Source of the DNA: Odontocerum albicorne
Lineage: Eukaryota; Arthropoda; Insecta; Trichoptera; Odontoceridae
Length of the DNA stretch: 64,000 bases
NCBI GenBank assembly: GCA_949825065.1
Contig: OX463854.1
Span: 17,981,226 to 18,045,225, forward strand
Direction of reading: 5' to 3'
Of the stretch, positions 33,084 through 43,702 are shown one piece after another. The first letter of the stretch is position 1, and each line of letters starts with the position of its first letter. The position numbers were made by a program, and so were the translations under genes. The notes beneath the pieces were generated by a model. The model saw only the letters and a list, made by a program, of their open reading frames with translations. It ran no database searches and was not told the origin of the DNA.

Positions 33084-35003
33084 TTAAAAAAGGAACTTAA
33101 TAATATTTTTAAGTTCGTAGACGTCTTTGTTCTTGGCGGCAAGAATATCTCGTTCACTCAGCCAATCATGATTCTTATAATTGTTTTGAATATAGGGAAA
33201 TACTTTTTCAACCAATTCTTCTTTTGACGTCACTAAATTGCAGAAGTTTTGAGGAAATGAAATTCGTCCTGAGGTTATATCAACCGGCACCTTTCCGTTC
33301 CCAATTTCCAGCAATTGATGTGAGAATATCTCAGCTGATCGATCGTTTTGCAGCTGGACACGCATTTGTCAAATAAGAGTATTGTTAAGGAAATATTTGT
33401 CAAATAGGAGTATTGTTAAGGAAATACAGAGATAATTGGTACTAATTAAATGTTAAGAAAATAGAGAGATTATTGGAATTAATTAAATGTTAAGGAAAGA
33501 CATTGCAAACAATGCACGAATTTGATTTGGATGAGACATGCTGCACGCGTCATTAATGCATACATCCCAGTGTCGGTCGTTCTCCAATAAATTCAGAGCT
33601 TGATATGCACTGCGTAAAGTGGCATGTGTAACGCCGTTGACAATTCTCAATTGTTGGAAAGACGTTGGACCGGGCACATTTACCAACAGCATGCGAAGAA
33701 AGAAACAATCATCTTGATTGGGATGCACGGTGTACAGTCTGCTTATCGTAGTTTCTTTGAATATGCCAGGTTGTCCGTCGATTCGCTCTCCTCGTTTGCG
33801 TCGTTCAAATGATTTTCTACTCGCATTCTACGTGTAATACGTAGGCACTTCCGAATACAGCAGTGTTTTCGCAAACGCGTCATTTTGACATAACGTGAAG
33901 AAAGCAGTTAACGTTGTAGCCGGTGGATTCAGGGCTATTTGTTGCATATTCACAGCTGTGAAATAAACGCGTTGTCCATTTTCTAGATGTACTGCTAAGT
34001 GAACAACAGCTGGACTTCGTTCATGTATGGGAAATGAAAGAATTCGCCATACAGCTTCATTGATGCTTATATATCTTCCAGCTGTGCGATTTCATCGATA
34101 TGTATGACCGCATTCCTATCACTTCTTTCTGGTTGCACGCCAAAAACTGCCATGTCGCGCTGCCTTTATTCACGTACTTACAAATGTATTTGATCGATTT
34201 AACGGAGTCACAGTATTCCACGTTTATGTGCGCTTTGTATGTTTTTGATAGCAAAGGCGAATATGGAACAACCCAACGGTTGTCTACTTCGATGTCACCG
34301 TTTCGCATTTGTATGATTGCTAATTTACCGCCATCTTCTTCTGTATAAAGGATATCCATCGTTTCCTGTAACTGTGTTGGATACTAATGCTCGAGGATAT
34401 CGCTTATAATATTTTCCGTCTATCATGCATGGTGAATTTGGATTCAGTGTACCGCAAGGTCCATGTATCATATTTTTCGTCACAACTTCATGCAAATCCT
34501 TATCGACGTCGGCATCGGGTATTTCAGCGCATATTACATCGTCGATTTCGTTTGAAGTGATTTTGTTATAGTCACATTAGTATATGTGCATGTGGCAATC
34601 CTCTCTTTTGCCATTCCATTGAGTACATCCAGCAGCGCACAGACCCAAACACTTCATGTTTTACTATGAAATTCATCAGCGATTTCAATTTCTGCCTGAA
34701 AACACGTGCTGTGATGTCATGCCTATCCACCGGCGAATGCCCAGGAAATAAGAGCTGTTGTGTATCGTCCCAAGCTGGATTGCATGTGAATCAAGTGAAT
34801 AGATCTGGACACCCGTAGTGACGAACATACGAAATTGCATCTTGAGCGTACTCATGCATATGACGTGGACTACCTGTATATGAAGATGGCAAAATCGTTA
34901 GTCTTCCAACGTTAGTTGTATTACCGTCATTTACAACTACATCTCGCAAATGAGCGTATTCTTCAGAGCGAAGCTTGGTCTGATTGAAGCGGATGAATAT
35001 CAA
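33084..35003 (-). pseudogene. Helitron Rep-helicase (RepHel) pseudogene
   Basis: Blocks appear in family order on the minus strand. LTILPSSYTGSPRHMHEYAQ and YGCPDLF lie near 34800-34920. GLPHAHILM (the HUH motif) lies at about 34575-34605, preceded by RCWMYSMEWQKR. NRWVVPYSPLLSKTYKAHIN lies near 34250, then KSIKYICKYVNKGS with the paired Rep tyrosines. ISINEAVWRILSFPIHERSP and VHLENGQRVYF lie near 34000-34060, and VNVPGPTSFQQLRIVNGVTH near 33640. NMRVQLQND-like helicase sequence with LLEIGNGKVPVD and NFCNLVTSKEEL lies near 33240-33365. The helicase Walker motifs between 33483 and 33365 are deleted, and frameshifts separate several blocks. Rep nicks and joins DNA; the helicase unwinds it. Confidence 0.88.
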
Positions 35004-35124
35004 ACTAATTAAAAAAAATCTTCATTTCTACATACGATTTGATAGATTTTGAAATATAAACATAGAGATAAAATTAAATTCTATATAAAAAAGATACTTT
35101 TGATATTCCTACTGACCTCTTTCA

Positions 35125-35275
35125 GCCACTATCAGCCTGTCGCGTCCATTCTGTTGAGAACGAAGCAGTTCTGAAGCTGCAGGACGCGATCGCAGTGCTC
35201 GCAACCGTGCATCCTCAAGTCTGCACTGAAAAAGAAGAAAGAAAGTTATAACAAAAACATATAAAATTGCGAAAC
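35125..35275 (-). repeat. Helitron N-terminal repeat segment, copy 2
   Basis: This segment repeats most of 32870-33065 with few differences (for example GAACGAAGCAGTTCTGAAGC against GAACGAAGCAGATCTGAAGC). It lacks about 35 bp. Upstream of the Rep blocks, it is in the expected position for the N-terminus of the protein. The other copy near the 3' end must come from a second element or a rearrangement. Confidence 0.6.
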
Positions 35276-35284
35276 ATTAAAAAA

Positions 35285-35995
35285 AGATAATACACGGAAC
35301 TAAAAAAACAAAAAAATATATTAACGAAATATTTCCCTTCAAACGCAGTTGTTTTTCTCTTTGGCTTGGTGGATTTCCTCAGTACATTTCTTGGTGTCTC
35401 TGGAAGAAAGGGATCAAATTAATCACATATTCGGTTTGATGTTTCTGAATAATGTTATTATATTTCGGAAACTCACGAAGAGTCCTATGACAGTTGACAA
35501 ATTTGCCCCAATACAACCTTGAAACGACGTTCAGTAATTTTAATTATTTTATCGACTTTAATATAAGGCTCGATTCTAATAAATAGCAAGTAATTTAAGT
35601 AAATACATTACAAAAACTAACAATAATGACAAATTAATACATCTTGTTACAAATTAGCAAAAATATGGCAGTTCCTTAGAATCAAATGTGACATTTGTCA
35701 AAAGTTAGTTGCATGAAACACGTGAAACTCTTAATAATTCAAATGTATAAAACATACAGATACATACCATGAATTCAAATGAAAATATTCACCGTTACTT
35801 GTACTGAAAAATAATAAAAAACAGTTTAAAAACACCGGATTAAAAGCGCACAGCTATTACGACGCCACAGTACAAAATAGAAGATAAAAATTTAGTATAC
35901 TCGTACTTTACGTCCAAGCAGATGGCGCTATTTTTCAATAAACGTATTTGAAAATTTAATATTTATTATTTAATATTCAAAATCAAAATGGAACT
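35285..35995. other. Helitron 5' leader, no gene seen
   Basis: AT-rich sequence between the N-terminal segment and the Helitron 5' end. No coding potential was recognised. Confidence 0.4.
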
Positions 35996-36274
35996 GTCAA
36001 AATTTCAAAGCAATCCGTGAAGAACTTTCGGAGATTGGAATTTTTTAATTAACGAACATTTACCATTTTTATTTATATAGATATTTAATATTAATTCCGA
36101 AACGTCGAAAATGCAATGTGACATAACTGTCAATGAGAATTGTTTAGTTTGCGTGTGTCGCTGTAGGAGGCGCTCCCGTTATTTCGACTGATTTATAAAC
36201 TTTTTTATATACAACCGTATATAAAACTATATATATAAACATTCTCGTATACGAAAGCAACCTTTTGTCAACAT

Positions 36275-36360
36275 TTCAAAGCAATCGGTGAAGAACTTTC
36301 GGAGATTAGAGATTTTTAATATACGAACATTTACATTTTTATAGAAGATAGATATAGAAG
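36275..36360 (-). mobile_element. Second Helitron-like 5' end
   Basis: The minus strand from about 36360 reads TCTATCTTCTATAAAAATG and then a stretch shared with the 5' 80 bp of the Helitron at 36081 (for example AAAGTTCTTCACCGATTGC). It is outside the first element. It therefore marks either an older element into which the first one inserted or a partial duplication. Confidence 0.55.
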
Positions 36361-36484
36361 ATAATACATTTTTGCACCAGTCCTGACTTATTTACGAATA
36401 ACATTATACTATCACGCTACTTCCGTGGCGGAGTAGGCAGAAAGAACAGGGTGCTAGACTTTCCTACCTTGATACGCATACTTA

Positions 36485-36621
36485 TCTTTTCTTCTTTCAA
36501 ACATCTTCTCCCACAACTCCTATGATTTCTCTGTCTTTACATTTCCTTCTTTCAAAATATAATTTACTTAACCCAACTATACTTTCCTTCGTCTTACTCT
36601 ACCACTCACATTTGTATTATA
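36485..36621 (-). pseudogene. Decayed RT remnant, left part
   Basis: T/C-rich DNA with CTTTCTTCTTTCAAACATC and TTCCTTCTTTCAAAATATAA. It parallels the retroelement remnants at 1290 and 4905 at DNA level. It continues beyond the Tigger element at 37693. Confidence 0.45.
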
Positions 36622-37692
36622 CAGTGGTATCTCGGGTTACGAACTTAATTAGTTCTTTGACTCCGTTCGTAAGCCGAAATGTTCGCAAACCGAAACAATT
36701 TTTCCCATTGAAATTAATGTAAATACAATTAATCCTTTCGCCCGCCCCAGAAACATATTGTTTGTCGACTTTTTTTATGAATTTATGTGTGGCAAAAATA
36801 TATAATATAAAACATACAGTACTATAACTTAACCTTCGTGGTTGATAGTTACTGGCACAGGTAGAGGAGGAGGAAGACTACTTCTTCGAAGGAGAGCCCC
36901 ATTCCATAATAACGTCAGGCTACTGTGTAAGTATTTTTTCTCGTGTTTGTATCCTGGGAAGTGGATCGATTACTGGCTTGGTGGCTGGTGTTTTCACAAA
37001 ATAACGATCCAGAGACATTAGTATTTTTCTTTGTTGGATAATTTTCCGAAAATGGGACATCACATTGTTATTTAAAATGTCCACAGCTCGGCTGGTCAGT
37101 TTTGTTAGGGTTATGTTTCTCAATGAAAACTTGCACTTCACTCCACTTGCTAAAAAATTATTTATCTCAGCACTTGAAACATGTCCCAACTCTTCCTCCT
37201 CCTCTCCTGAGGGCTCCTCCTGCATAACTTTTTTATCTCTAACTTCAACCGTCCTTAGCGCATCTTTCTTTTTTAAGATAGTACAGATCGTAGATTTAGC
37301 CATGTCGTACTGTTTGGCGAGATCAGAAACACGAACACCATTCTCATGTTTAGTTATTATTTCCTTCTTCGTTTCTACTGTAATACTTCGTTTCTTTACA
37401 CCACTGTCACTAACACTTCATTTTCTTGGGAGTCATAATGAGGGTTAATTTAACGCAAAAAATATTTTATATATACTGTATATTATATATATAAAAAGCA
37501 AAAAAAATTGTATCAAGAATGAACGCAACGACTATGTTCACAACGCACACACCTGAGTACAACTAATGCGCCGTTACAACTGATTCGTGAGCCGAGGCAT
37601 TGTACGCAAGTCGAGTCAAAATTTGTTCAGAAATTGTGTTCGTAAGTTGATTTGTTCGTAACTAGAGGCGTTCGTGGCCCGAGGTATGACTG
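36622..37692 (-). mobile_element. Tigger-type DNA transposon with deleted DDE domain
   Basis: Terminal repeats are CAGTGGTATCTCGGGTTACG at the left and, read in reverse from the right, CAGTCATACCTCGGGCCACG. TA flanks both ends (36620-36621 and 37693-37694). On the minus strand the interior starts MTPKKMK and KRSITVETKKEIITKHENGV. It then gives SDLAKQYDMAKSTICTILKK, a CENP-B/Psq-type helix-turn-helix. This jumps directly to the C-terminal SSAEINNFLASG and SHFRKIIQQRK region of Tigger transposases. The DDE catalytic core is missing, so this 1071-bp copy is non-autonomous. Confidence 0.88.
36920..37303 (-). pseudogene. Tigger transposase fragment, HTH fused to C-terminus
   Basis: A 127-codon open frame starts within the helix-turn-helix (MAKSTICTILKKKDALR), passes an acidic linker (EEPSGEEEEELGHV) and ends in the C-terminal tail. 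The HTH's first helices are upstream in another frame. The fusion removes the catalytic domain. It could in principle make a DNA-binding fragment, but there is no evidence of expression. Confidence 0.75.
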
Positions 37693-37870
37693 TATATTTG
37701 TTTTATTAGTCTTTATTCATTCATTCGTTCTACCCAATTAATCTCAGAGTGCTCTTCATCTTACTCTTCAAAACAACTTGAAGTTCACATTCATCCCTCA
37801 TAAATTTATTCCTTATTCTGTCATATTGCTATCTCTTGTATTCTTCTCGGCTTTTTTCAGTCTAGTCGAG
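37693..37870 (-). pseudogene. Decayed RT remnant, right part
   Basis: This continues the remnant at 36485 on the other side of the Tigger insertion: TTCATTCATTCGTTCTACCC, then TCTGTCATATTGCTATCTC and TTCTTCTCGGCTTTTTT. These parallel the blocks at 1560-1680. Confidence 0.45.
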
Positions 37871-38099
37871 TAACATGATACATATTTACAATAAATCTTT
37901 GTACCATGGATTCATTTAACGATGAATAATTCTAAGAAATAACTTTATCTACGTTCATTAAAAGGGTTAGTGCTTATTATTAGACAATTTAATGAATAAG
38001 CAATTATGTCTATCTCTTTTTTCATAAAAGAAAAATGGGCTACTAATTTCATGCAAATAAATACAAGACCTGACCTAATACTATGATTCAAAAAATATT

Positions 38100-38714
38100 T
38101 TGAAAACATATGTATAAAGTGTTAGAGAATATTAAAAAGATTAAGGGAATCTTACTGGAGCAAACTAAAAAATATATTATAGACCGTTTGAAATACTTAA
38201 GTATGACTTTCAGTTACTATGTCTCAAAATATGTATACACACTTTTACACCGTGCCATTTACTTGAACTTGCTGCAGGAACAGAAACTGGAGGACTTTTT
38301 ACAGCTAGATGGTGCATCTCCCCACTTCCATCATAATGTGAGGGCTTATTTTGATGAAAACTTGCCAAACATATAGATTGGATGTAGAGATAACATTGAA
38401 TACACCCTGAGATTCCCAGATCACACGCCAATGAACTTTTTTTTTCAGGGACTCGTTAAAAACAAAGTTTATGGCACAAAACCAGCAACAGTTAATGAGC
38501 AAATACCAAACCAAATGATTTGTGTTTTCATTTGCTCTACGTTATCAACAGTGCATGGACCAGAATAGTCATGAATTCAAGCACTTGCGATAACTGAAAA
38601 AAATTCTACACGTCTTCTTTAATTTGTAGATTTAATCTACTCGTAAGATATATCTTAATATACACTTAATTTACAATAATTCAATGCATGTATACATTTT
38701 TTAGGGACACCATG
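38100..38714 (+). mobile_element. DDE transposon remnant, C-terminal transposase half
   Basis: The plus strand reads LQEQKLEDFLQLDGASPHFH and NVRAYFDENLPN. Across a stop it continues in a block like FPDHTPMNFFFQGLVKNKVY. This corresponds to the FQQDGAPPHF...PRSPDLTPxDFFLWGxxKxxVY region of IS630/mariner-related transposases, often with a DUF4817 N-terminus in arthropods. The right end TTTTTAGGGACACCATGTA looks like a terminal repeat (GGGTGTCCC type). The N-terminal half is not recognisable. Confidence 0.55.
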
Positions 38715-38817
38715 TATGCTATCCACAAATTTCATTAAGAATATAGTTAAATTGTACTAATAAGTTTAAATATTTTTTATTTATGCATTCTTTGTTAACA
38801 CATTAAAAAAATTGGCA

Positions 38818-39482
38818 GTTTGCACAAGAAGGGAACGCATTTTGGAGTCACATCGTTACCTGTGATGAAACTTGGGTACACCACTACACACCCGAGGCGA
38901 AAAAAGCCAGCATGGAGTGGAGAAATAAGGACGAGGCAGCCCCTGTGAAAGCCAAGACTCGGCTGTTAGCTGGTAAGGTGCTTGCGACCCTATTTTGAGA
39001 CCGGCGTGGCATTTTGCACGATCGTCGCGCTATCAATGTGGAGTACTACTGGAAGCTTTTGAGTGAAGTAAACTTGCTTATCAATGCAAAAGATGTCACC
39101 AACCGATACAAGAAGTGATTCTTCGCCATGATGTGAGGCCCCACACTGCAGCTGTAACATGCGAATAATTGGAGTAAATGGACATGACTGGAATATCCTC
39201 CCTATAGCCCTGCGACTTTCATCTCTTTGGGCCACTGAAAGAAGCTTTGGGAGGCCAACGATTCAACAACGACGATGGGGTAGAGGAGTTTGTGTGCAAT
39301 TGGCTGCTGACACAACCCACTTTTTTTTACAATGACGGGATAAAAAAACTACTGATCCGCTGGGAAAAATGCATTTCTAAAGCGGATTATCATATGTAGA
39401 AAAATGATGTATACTTGGTTTTTTCTTTCTGCAAATAAAAAAATTATAACAAAAAGTCTCATTTATATTTGATCCACCCTCG
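38818..39482 (+). mobile_element. 5'-truncated mariner (family E), decayed
   Basis: From 38820 the plus strand reads FAQEGNAFWSHIVTCDETWV and HHYTPEAKKASMEWRNKDEA, then AKTRLLAGKVLATLF before a stop. Further blocks (GILHDRRAINVEYY, GPTLQL, EYPPYSP) are split over frames. The right end ATTTATATTTGATCCACCCT CG is followed by TA (39483-39484). The N-terminal half and left repeat are missing. The GDET aspartate block survives as CDET. Confidence 0.78.
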
Positions 39483-39484
39483 TA

Positions 39485-40420
39485 GATATGACCAGACTAC
39501 CATAGTATTCAAAAAGTAAATAACTCTGCTTCAAAAATATATATTTTTTAAAATAACCCTGCTGCAACCCGTTTATTTAACCAGACAAATATTGAGTATT
39601 GGGTTAAATATATACTGGACTCTTGTAACAGGAAAACGAATCCCGATATTATTTAATTCTATATTTGCTTACACACATTTTATACCGGTAATTTTCTCCA
39701 AATGTTTTTACTACAGAATATTCTCACTGCTACTTACTCTGATTTTTTAGTTATTACACTTATTGTAATAATTTTCAACTATTCATATCAATAATATTTG
39801 TATAAAGATATAAAATTATTTTAATATATAAAAACAGTCTCTATTCTATAAAATCTAAGGAAATCATATTTCTGCATTCATATTAGTTTTATAATGAATA
39901 ACTTTTCATTAAATAATTGCTCAAATTAAAAGTAAAAACAAATTACAATATATAGTATGAAATATATTTTCTTGTGTTTTTATTCAAAATATCAAGAATT
40001 TATTTTCTTTTAATACCTGACAATGGGATTCTTGTTCATAAAATCCAATGTCTTTTTTTTTGCTTAGTTAATCAATTTTTCATTAGTTCACATTTTAATT
40101 CTTTTGGGAAATGTAATTTGACTATGGCAAGTAGTGATCGAATTATCGCATGTCTTTTTAAATAATCAAAAAAGTAACTTCATATAACTGTACATCGGTT
40201 GTTATATTATACAATATTAGAACTTTTATAAATAACATAATGAATAAACCAATTTTTTTAATGATATGAACTTCATCAACAATTCACAGTAACTGCTGCA
40301 GTTGAAAAATAAGAAAAGGAAAAATCATTTGAAATTTTTAATCAAAAGAATAAAAAATTACATTTTTTATCTGATTTTATATAAAGATTTTGGGCACATT
40401 TTTCATAAAAAAATTCCAAG
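39485..40420. other. AT-rich non-coding stretch
   Basis: No gene, element end or RNA was recognised in this stretch. Confidence 0.35.
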
Positions 40421-40610
40421 ATGACGGCGTTGATTGAAATTCCTACCCTGCAACAAAATAGAGACTTGATTGTTGAGATCTTGAGGAGTCATTATGACCT
40501 ATGACCACTTAGAACTTTGCGAAAAATAAATTCCATAACCGACTAAGGAAACATTGTTTTGCTTAGAAAGTTGAGGAATCTTGGAACAAACTGCTCAACA
40601 GTGTAGTGAG
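40421..40610 (+). pseudogene. Possible decayed MADF-like fragment
   Basis: A short frame MTALIEIPTLQQNRDLIVEI ends at 40503. A second frame reads KNKFHNRLRKHCFA, stop, KVEESWNKLLNSV. Together they loosely follow the MADF layout (hydrophobic helix, YxxR/K block, then W). The match is weak and needs a frameshift. Confidence 0.25.
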
Positions 40611-40624
40611 TGCTGTTATATTAA

Positions 40625-41285
40625 ATTACTTTAAAAACTGTCTGAATAAATTATTACACATAAACCCAAAAGTGTTGTTTCCTTTGCATTTTCTACATGA
40701 ACAAATTAGTTAAACTTTATATAGATATTAACAGCATTCATGCCTCCTGTCTATAGTAATGTTCTAACATAACTTATTGTGCAAAAAAAGTTTCACTATT
40801 TTCATTAAAAAAACATATTTTAATATGATAGGTATCTTATAGATTAACATTTAATTCAAGTTTTCCAAAATATTTCAAATTAAACATATCATAATATCAA
40901 TGAATTATTCTAAGTTAGTACATTATAATTTTCCACACTATAAAAGAAGTTAGGGAAACCCAACTTAAATAGTTTAACAACATTAATAGAGGGGAAGATA
41001 TACATCTCCTGAAGGTATCCAACATTATCAAGAAAGAGGGGGAAGACTGGATGTTAACCATACAAAAAAATCATAAATTATAAAATATCAACTAATCGAG
41101 AAGACTTGACAGTGAATTTTAATGCAGCCCATGCCAATTAGGAGGGCTGACCACGAGTGAACAGGGAAAAATAACACATTAAAAAATATTTTTCTTGATT
41201 GAAAGTATATGTTTCAAGTATTTGATTTTTTTATTGTGAAGTATAATTAAAAATAATAAATCCAAATGAAACAAAAGGTTTACAA
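40625..41285. other. AT-rich non-coding stretch
   Basis: No recognisable genes or element ends. Confidence 0.3.
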
Positions 41286-41289
41286 GTGA

Positions 41290-41365
41290 AACAGCCAGAA
41301 TCGAACAGTCGCAACCCTGGGACACAATGTTACTCGAGCATACTGACCACAAGATCATTGGTATT
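41290..41365 (-). repeat. tRNA-like SINE head
   Basis: On the minus strand the block reads TGTGGTCAGTATGCTCGAG and, about 30 bases on, GACTGTTCGATTCTGGCTG, resembling A and B boxes in order. The intervening CCCAGGGTTGCG supports a tRNA-like origin. It does not fold as a full tRNA. Confidence 0.4.
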
Positions 41366-41469
41366 TTTTTTTCAAAAATGTTATGTGAAAAAACATTCAT
41401 TGAAAAATACTGAATTTAAAGGCAAATGCTTCATAAATTAGATTTATGATAGTTAAATACAAGAATTTT

Positions 41470-41620
41470 TAGAATGCTTAAACTTATGACTGACGGATAG
41501 TCTGAAAAATCACATGCAATTTACTCAATAACATATACATTTGTCGAGATGTGATTCCCGGTACTAAAAAAAAAGGTCCTAGTCTGGTAACAACAATCAC
41601 ACGCCTTAGACAATTGTGAA
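41470..41620 (+). repeat. SINE-like copy, plus orientation
   Basis: GTCGAGATGTGATTCCCGGT (B-box-like) is followed by an A-rich run and CCTAGTCTGGTAACAACAAT. Read in reverse this matches the TTGTTACCGGAC...TTTTTAGGTTACATCAGGAATC order of the copy at 11150-11345. Confidence 0.4.
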
Positions 41621-41689
41621 TATTGTTGCACCTTCCAATTCTTACACTCAAATTGTTTTATTTTTTTGTACTATTTTTAATGTCAATCA

Positions 41690-41760
41690 TAGTGCGTTCG
41701 AATACCGAGCTAGAGTGCCCTTGAGGGGAGTCTGGTCTCTAAACGGCAGGCGTTATATAA
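41690..41760 (+). repeat. SINE-like fragment
   Basis: GTGCGTTCGAATACCGAGCT followed by GAGGGGAGTCTGGTCTC resembles the B-box to GTCTGGT segment of the neighbouring copy at 41470. It is only a fragment. Confidence 0.3.
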
Positions 41761-42039
41761 ATTGTCTTTTTATTATCATTAATTACATGTGCAATAGTAT
41801 TGCCAAAACATATGATGATGAACTGTGAGTACTGTGGCGAATGACTGACGAATGAATATCTCAAAAATGATGAACGAGTTTTCATAAATATAATTAAAAA
41901 TCTATAAGAGGCAAACATTTAAATGACTTCCCATTTAAGACGGGTTATTTTATGAGTAGAACACCCTGCATATATATTAAAATATTCATAAGATTATATC
42001 ACTACTGAAACAGTATAAAATATCAAATAACCCTAAGTA

Positions 42040-42510
42040 CAGTAGAGTGCCCATTATCCGGGGCTTATTATCCACAAGTTGGATTAACCGTGGCTCTCTG
42101 ATACAATTTTTTTAGTAATCATGAAAATTAATTATTTTAAAATTTTTAACACATCATCATTTTGAAAATTCCAAAACAAGGACCTAAACTGTAATAAAAT
42201 CTATGGTTTACATTATACCAATTGACTAACACTAGCAAGTTGGTGGTGTTTCCTTGCGTCCACACCGACACGAAAATATGTGGATCCGGAGCTTCCCAAT
42301 ATAATTTCTGTGGTATGATGCCAGCGTTCAGAGGTTGTATCTTTCAAACATTGAGAAACCTTGTTAGTGTATTTATCTTGCATAGCAAAACTTATCTAGC
42401 ATTCCAACTATTAAAATGTTTAACACAATAAAAACTTTATTTGGATTAACTGTTTTTCATTTATCTGGGTTCGTGTCCCCCAATTACCATGGATAACCGG
42501 CACTCCACGG
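42040..42510. mobile_element. TA-flanked MITE, Tigger/pogo type
   Basis: Ends are CAGTAGAGTGCCCATTATCC and, in reverse, CCGTGGAGTGCCGGTTATCC, with TA on both sides (42038-42039 and 42511-42512). The 471 bp contain no recognisable transposase. The NATTATCCG end is typical of pogo/Tigger relatives. It lies 52 bp beyond the stop codon of the small heat-shock gene. On that gene's strand it offers an AATAAA at 42436-42441, so it may supply the polyadenylation signal. Confidence 0.8.
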
Positions 42511-42562
42511 TATTTGAAGAAATTAATTAAACTGCTACCTCTTAAATTAAGTGAATTTAATA

Positions 42563-43105
42563 TTAATGTAAATGTTGCACATTAATTGGATGATCTTGCT
42601 TGTGCAGCTTCTCTTGACCATGGACCTGGCTGTGAGGATCTCGTCTGATGTTTTTGCAGACTGGTCCCATTATATGAATAGGTACGACTCTCTCTCCCTT
42701 CAGCGCTTCGGGATTCTTCTTCGGTGCGATTATGGACAGGATCCCATCTGAAGACAGGCTGGATACCACATCATCAACATCGTGATCATGGGGTAGCTTG
42801 TATTTTCTCACAAAATGTCTAGAAATATAACCGTGGTCGTCTTCCTTTTCTTCGTGCTTCCCTTCTACCAAAATCAAATCTCCAACAGTTTTGACGACTA
42901 TCTCGTGAGGTGCAAACTGGTGAACGTCCATAACCACGTGATATTTGCCATTATCCACTGATACATTAGTCAAAATATCGTGACTGGTGGACGGTCGCCT
43001 GCTCAAACCGCGCCAAGGAGTGTAACAATCTCGCGAAAATAACGGTGCGACAGGCCACTGCATCAATTCAGCGAAATCTGTTCCAAACCAGTTGTGTTGC
43101 GACAT
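42563..43105 (-). CDS. Small heat-shock protein (alpha-crystallin family), 180 aa
   Basis: A single intronless frame starts at the ATG at 43105 (MSQHNWFGTDFAEL). The alpha-crystallin domain spans about residues 50-128. It contains YHVVMDVHQFAPHEIVVKT, LVEGKHEEKEDDHGYISRHF, VRKYKLPHDHDVDDVVSSLS and DGILSIIAPKK. The C-terminal extension has VPIHI (residues 141-145), which fits the I-x-I anchor used in oligomer assembly, then a His-rich tail. Length and domain are normal for insect members of the l(2)efl-like group. These are ATP-independent chaperones that hold unfolding proteins in the cytosol and are usually heat-induced; induction is inferred, and I saw no clear three-unit heat-shock element in the 215 bp upstream. 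A LINE insertion begins 216 bp upstream and a MITE 52 bp downstream. The reading frame is intact. Confidence 0.95.
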   Translation of the reverse strand: MSQHNWFGTDFAELMQWPVAPLFSRDCYTPWRGLSRRPSTSHDILTNVSVDNGKYHVVMDVHQFAPHEIVVKTVGDLILVEGKHEEKEDDHGYISRHFVRKYKLPHDHDVDDVVSSLSSDGILSIIAPKKNPEALKGERVVPIHIMGPVCKNIRRDPHSQVHGQEKLHKQDHPINVQHLH

Positions 43106-43381
43106 AGTTTATAACAATATTAAAATTTAGACGAAATAACGTAAAAAATATCTAGGAAAGATATAAACAAATAATGCGTTATCTCGTCGCTATATGACTT
43201 ATGCCGGCCGGCGTATTTTAGTACTTTTCGCGCACCGTTTGTATTTACTGGTGCACAGTTCGAGTTAGTTCTTCTTCTTCTCCCTGTCACCCATCAAGAG
43301 TGTTCTTCGGCATTATACAGCCATCAATAAATTATTATTATTATTATTTTATTACAAAGTAAATTATTGTACAAACATTTA

Positions 43382-43425
43382 TAAGTAATAAATTTGTATA
43401 TACCTATATACAAATTTATTACTTA
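43382..43425. repeat. Perfect 21-bp inverted repeat in the LINE 3' region
   Basis: The arm TAAGTAATAAATTTGTATAT A is followed by CC and then the exact reverse complement. RNA from the LINE strand would form a 21-bp stem with a two-base loop (four or more once strained) about 50 bases before the 3' tail. Confidence 0.95.
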
Positions 43426-43702
43426 ACTAATCTTAATTATATGTTATAATTTATGAACTTACTCAATCTTATTTTCCTACATATCATTTTATTTTATTTA
43501 TTCAATCTTAATATATGAGATCTTAGAAATAATTAACACCTACATACTACTTATAACTAGATAACAATTCTTACACTATTTATTTAGCAAAAACAAGTCC
43601 ACTCGTTCAGGCTACTTGCATTCCATCACATTCACTCAGACCTTGGTCGTCCCAGCTAATACTGTAGGTGGACTAGTCAGGCAACAGAGAATGCTTCGGA
43701 AG

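Larger units (their letters stand above)
32744..36081 (-). mobile_element. Helitron, RepHel remnant with both termini
   Basis: On the minus strand the 5' end reads A|TCTATATAAATAAAAATGG at 36081. The 3' end reads GGGTACAGCTAG|T at 32744. A hairpin (CCACG, 6-base loop, CGTGG; 32758-32773) lies 10 bases before the CTAG. TC start, CTRR end with nearby hairpin and insertion between A and T, with no inverted repeats, are the defining marks of Helitrons. The interior encodes an N-terminal spacer region, a Rep endonuclease and part of a Pif1-type helicase, all with lesions. Rolling-circle transposition needs all of these, so this copy is inactive. A second Helitron-like 5' end lies outside at 36275-36360. 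Confidence 0.85.

Noticed and set aside
43106..43320. Heat-shock element upstream of the small heat-shock gene
   Set aside because: GAA and TTC words occur (for example a GAAGAAGAAGAA run), but not as the alternating three-unit inverted array required.
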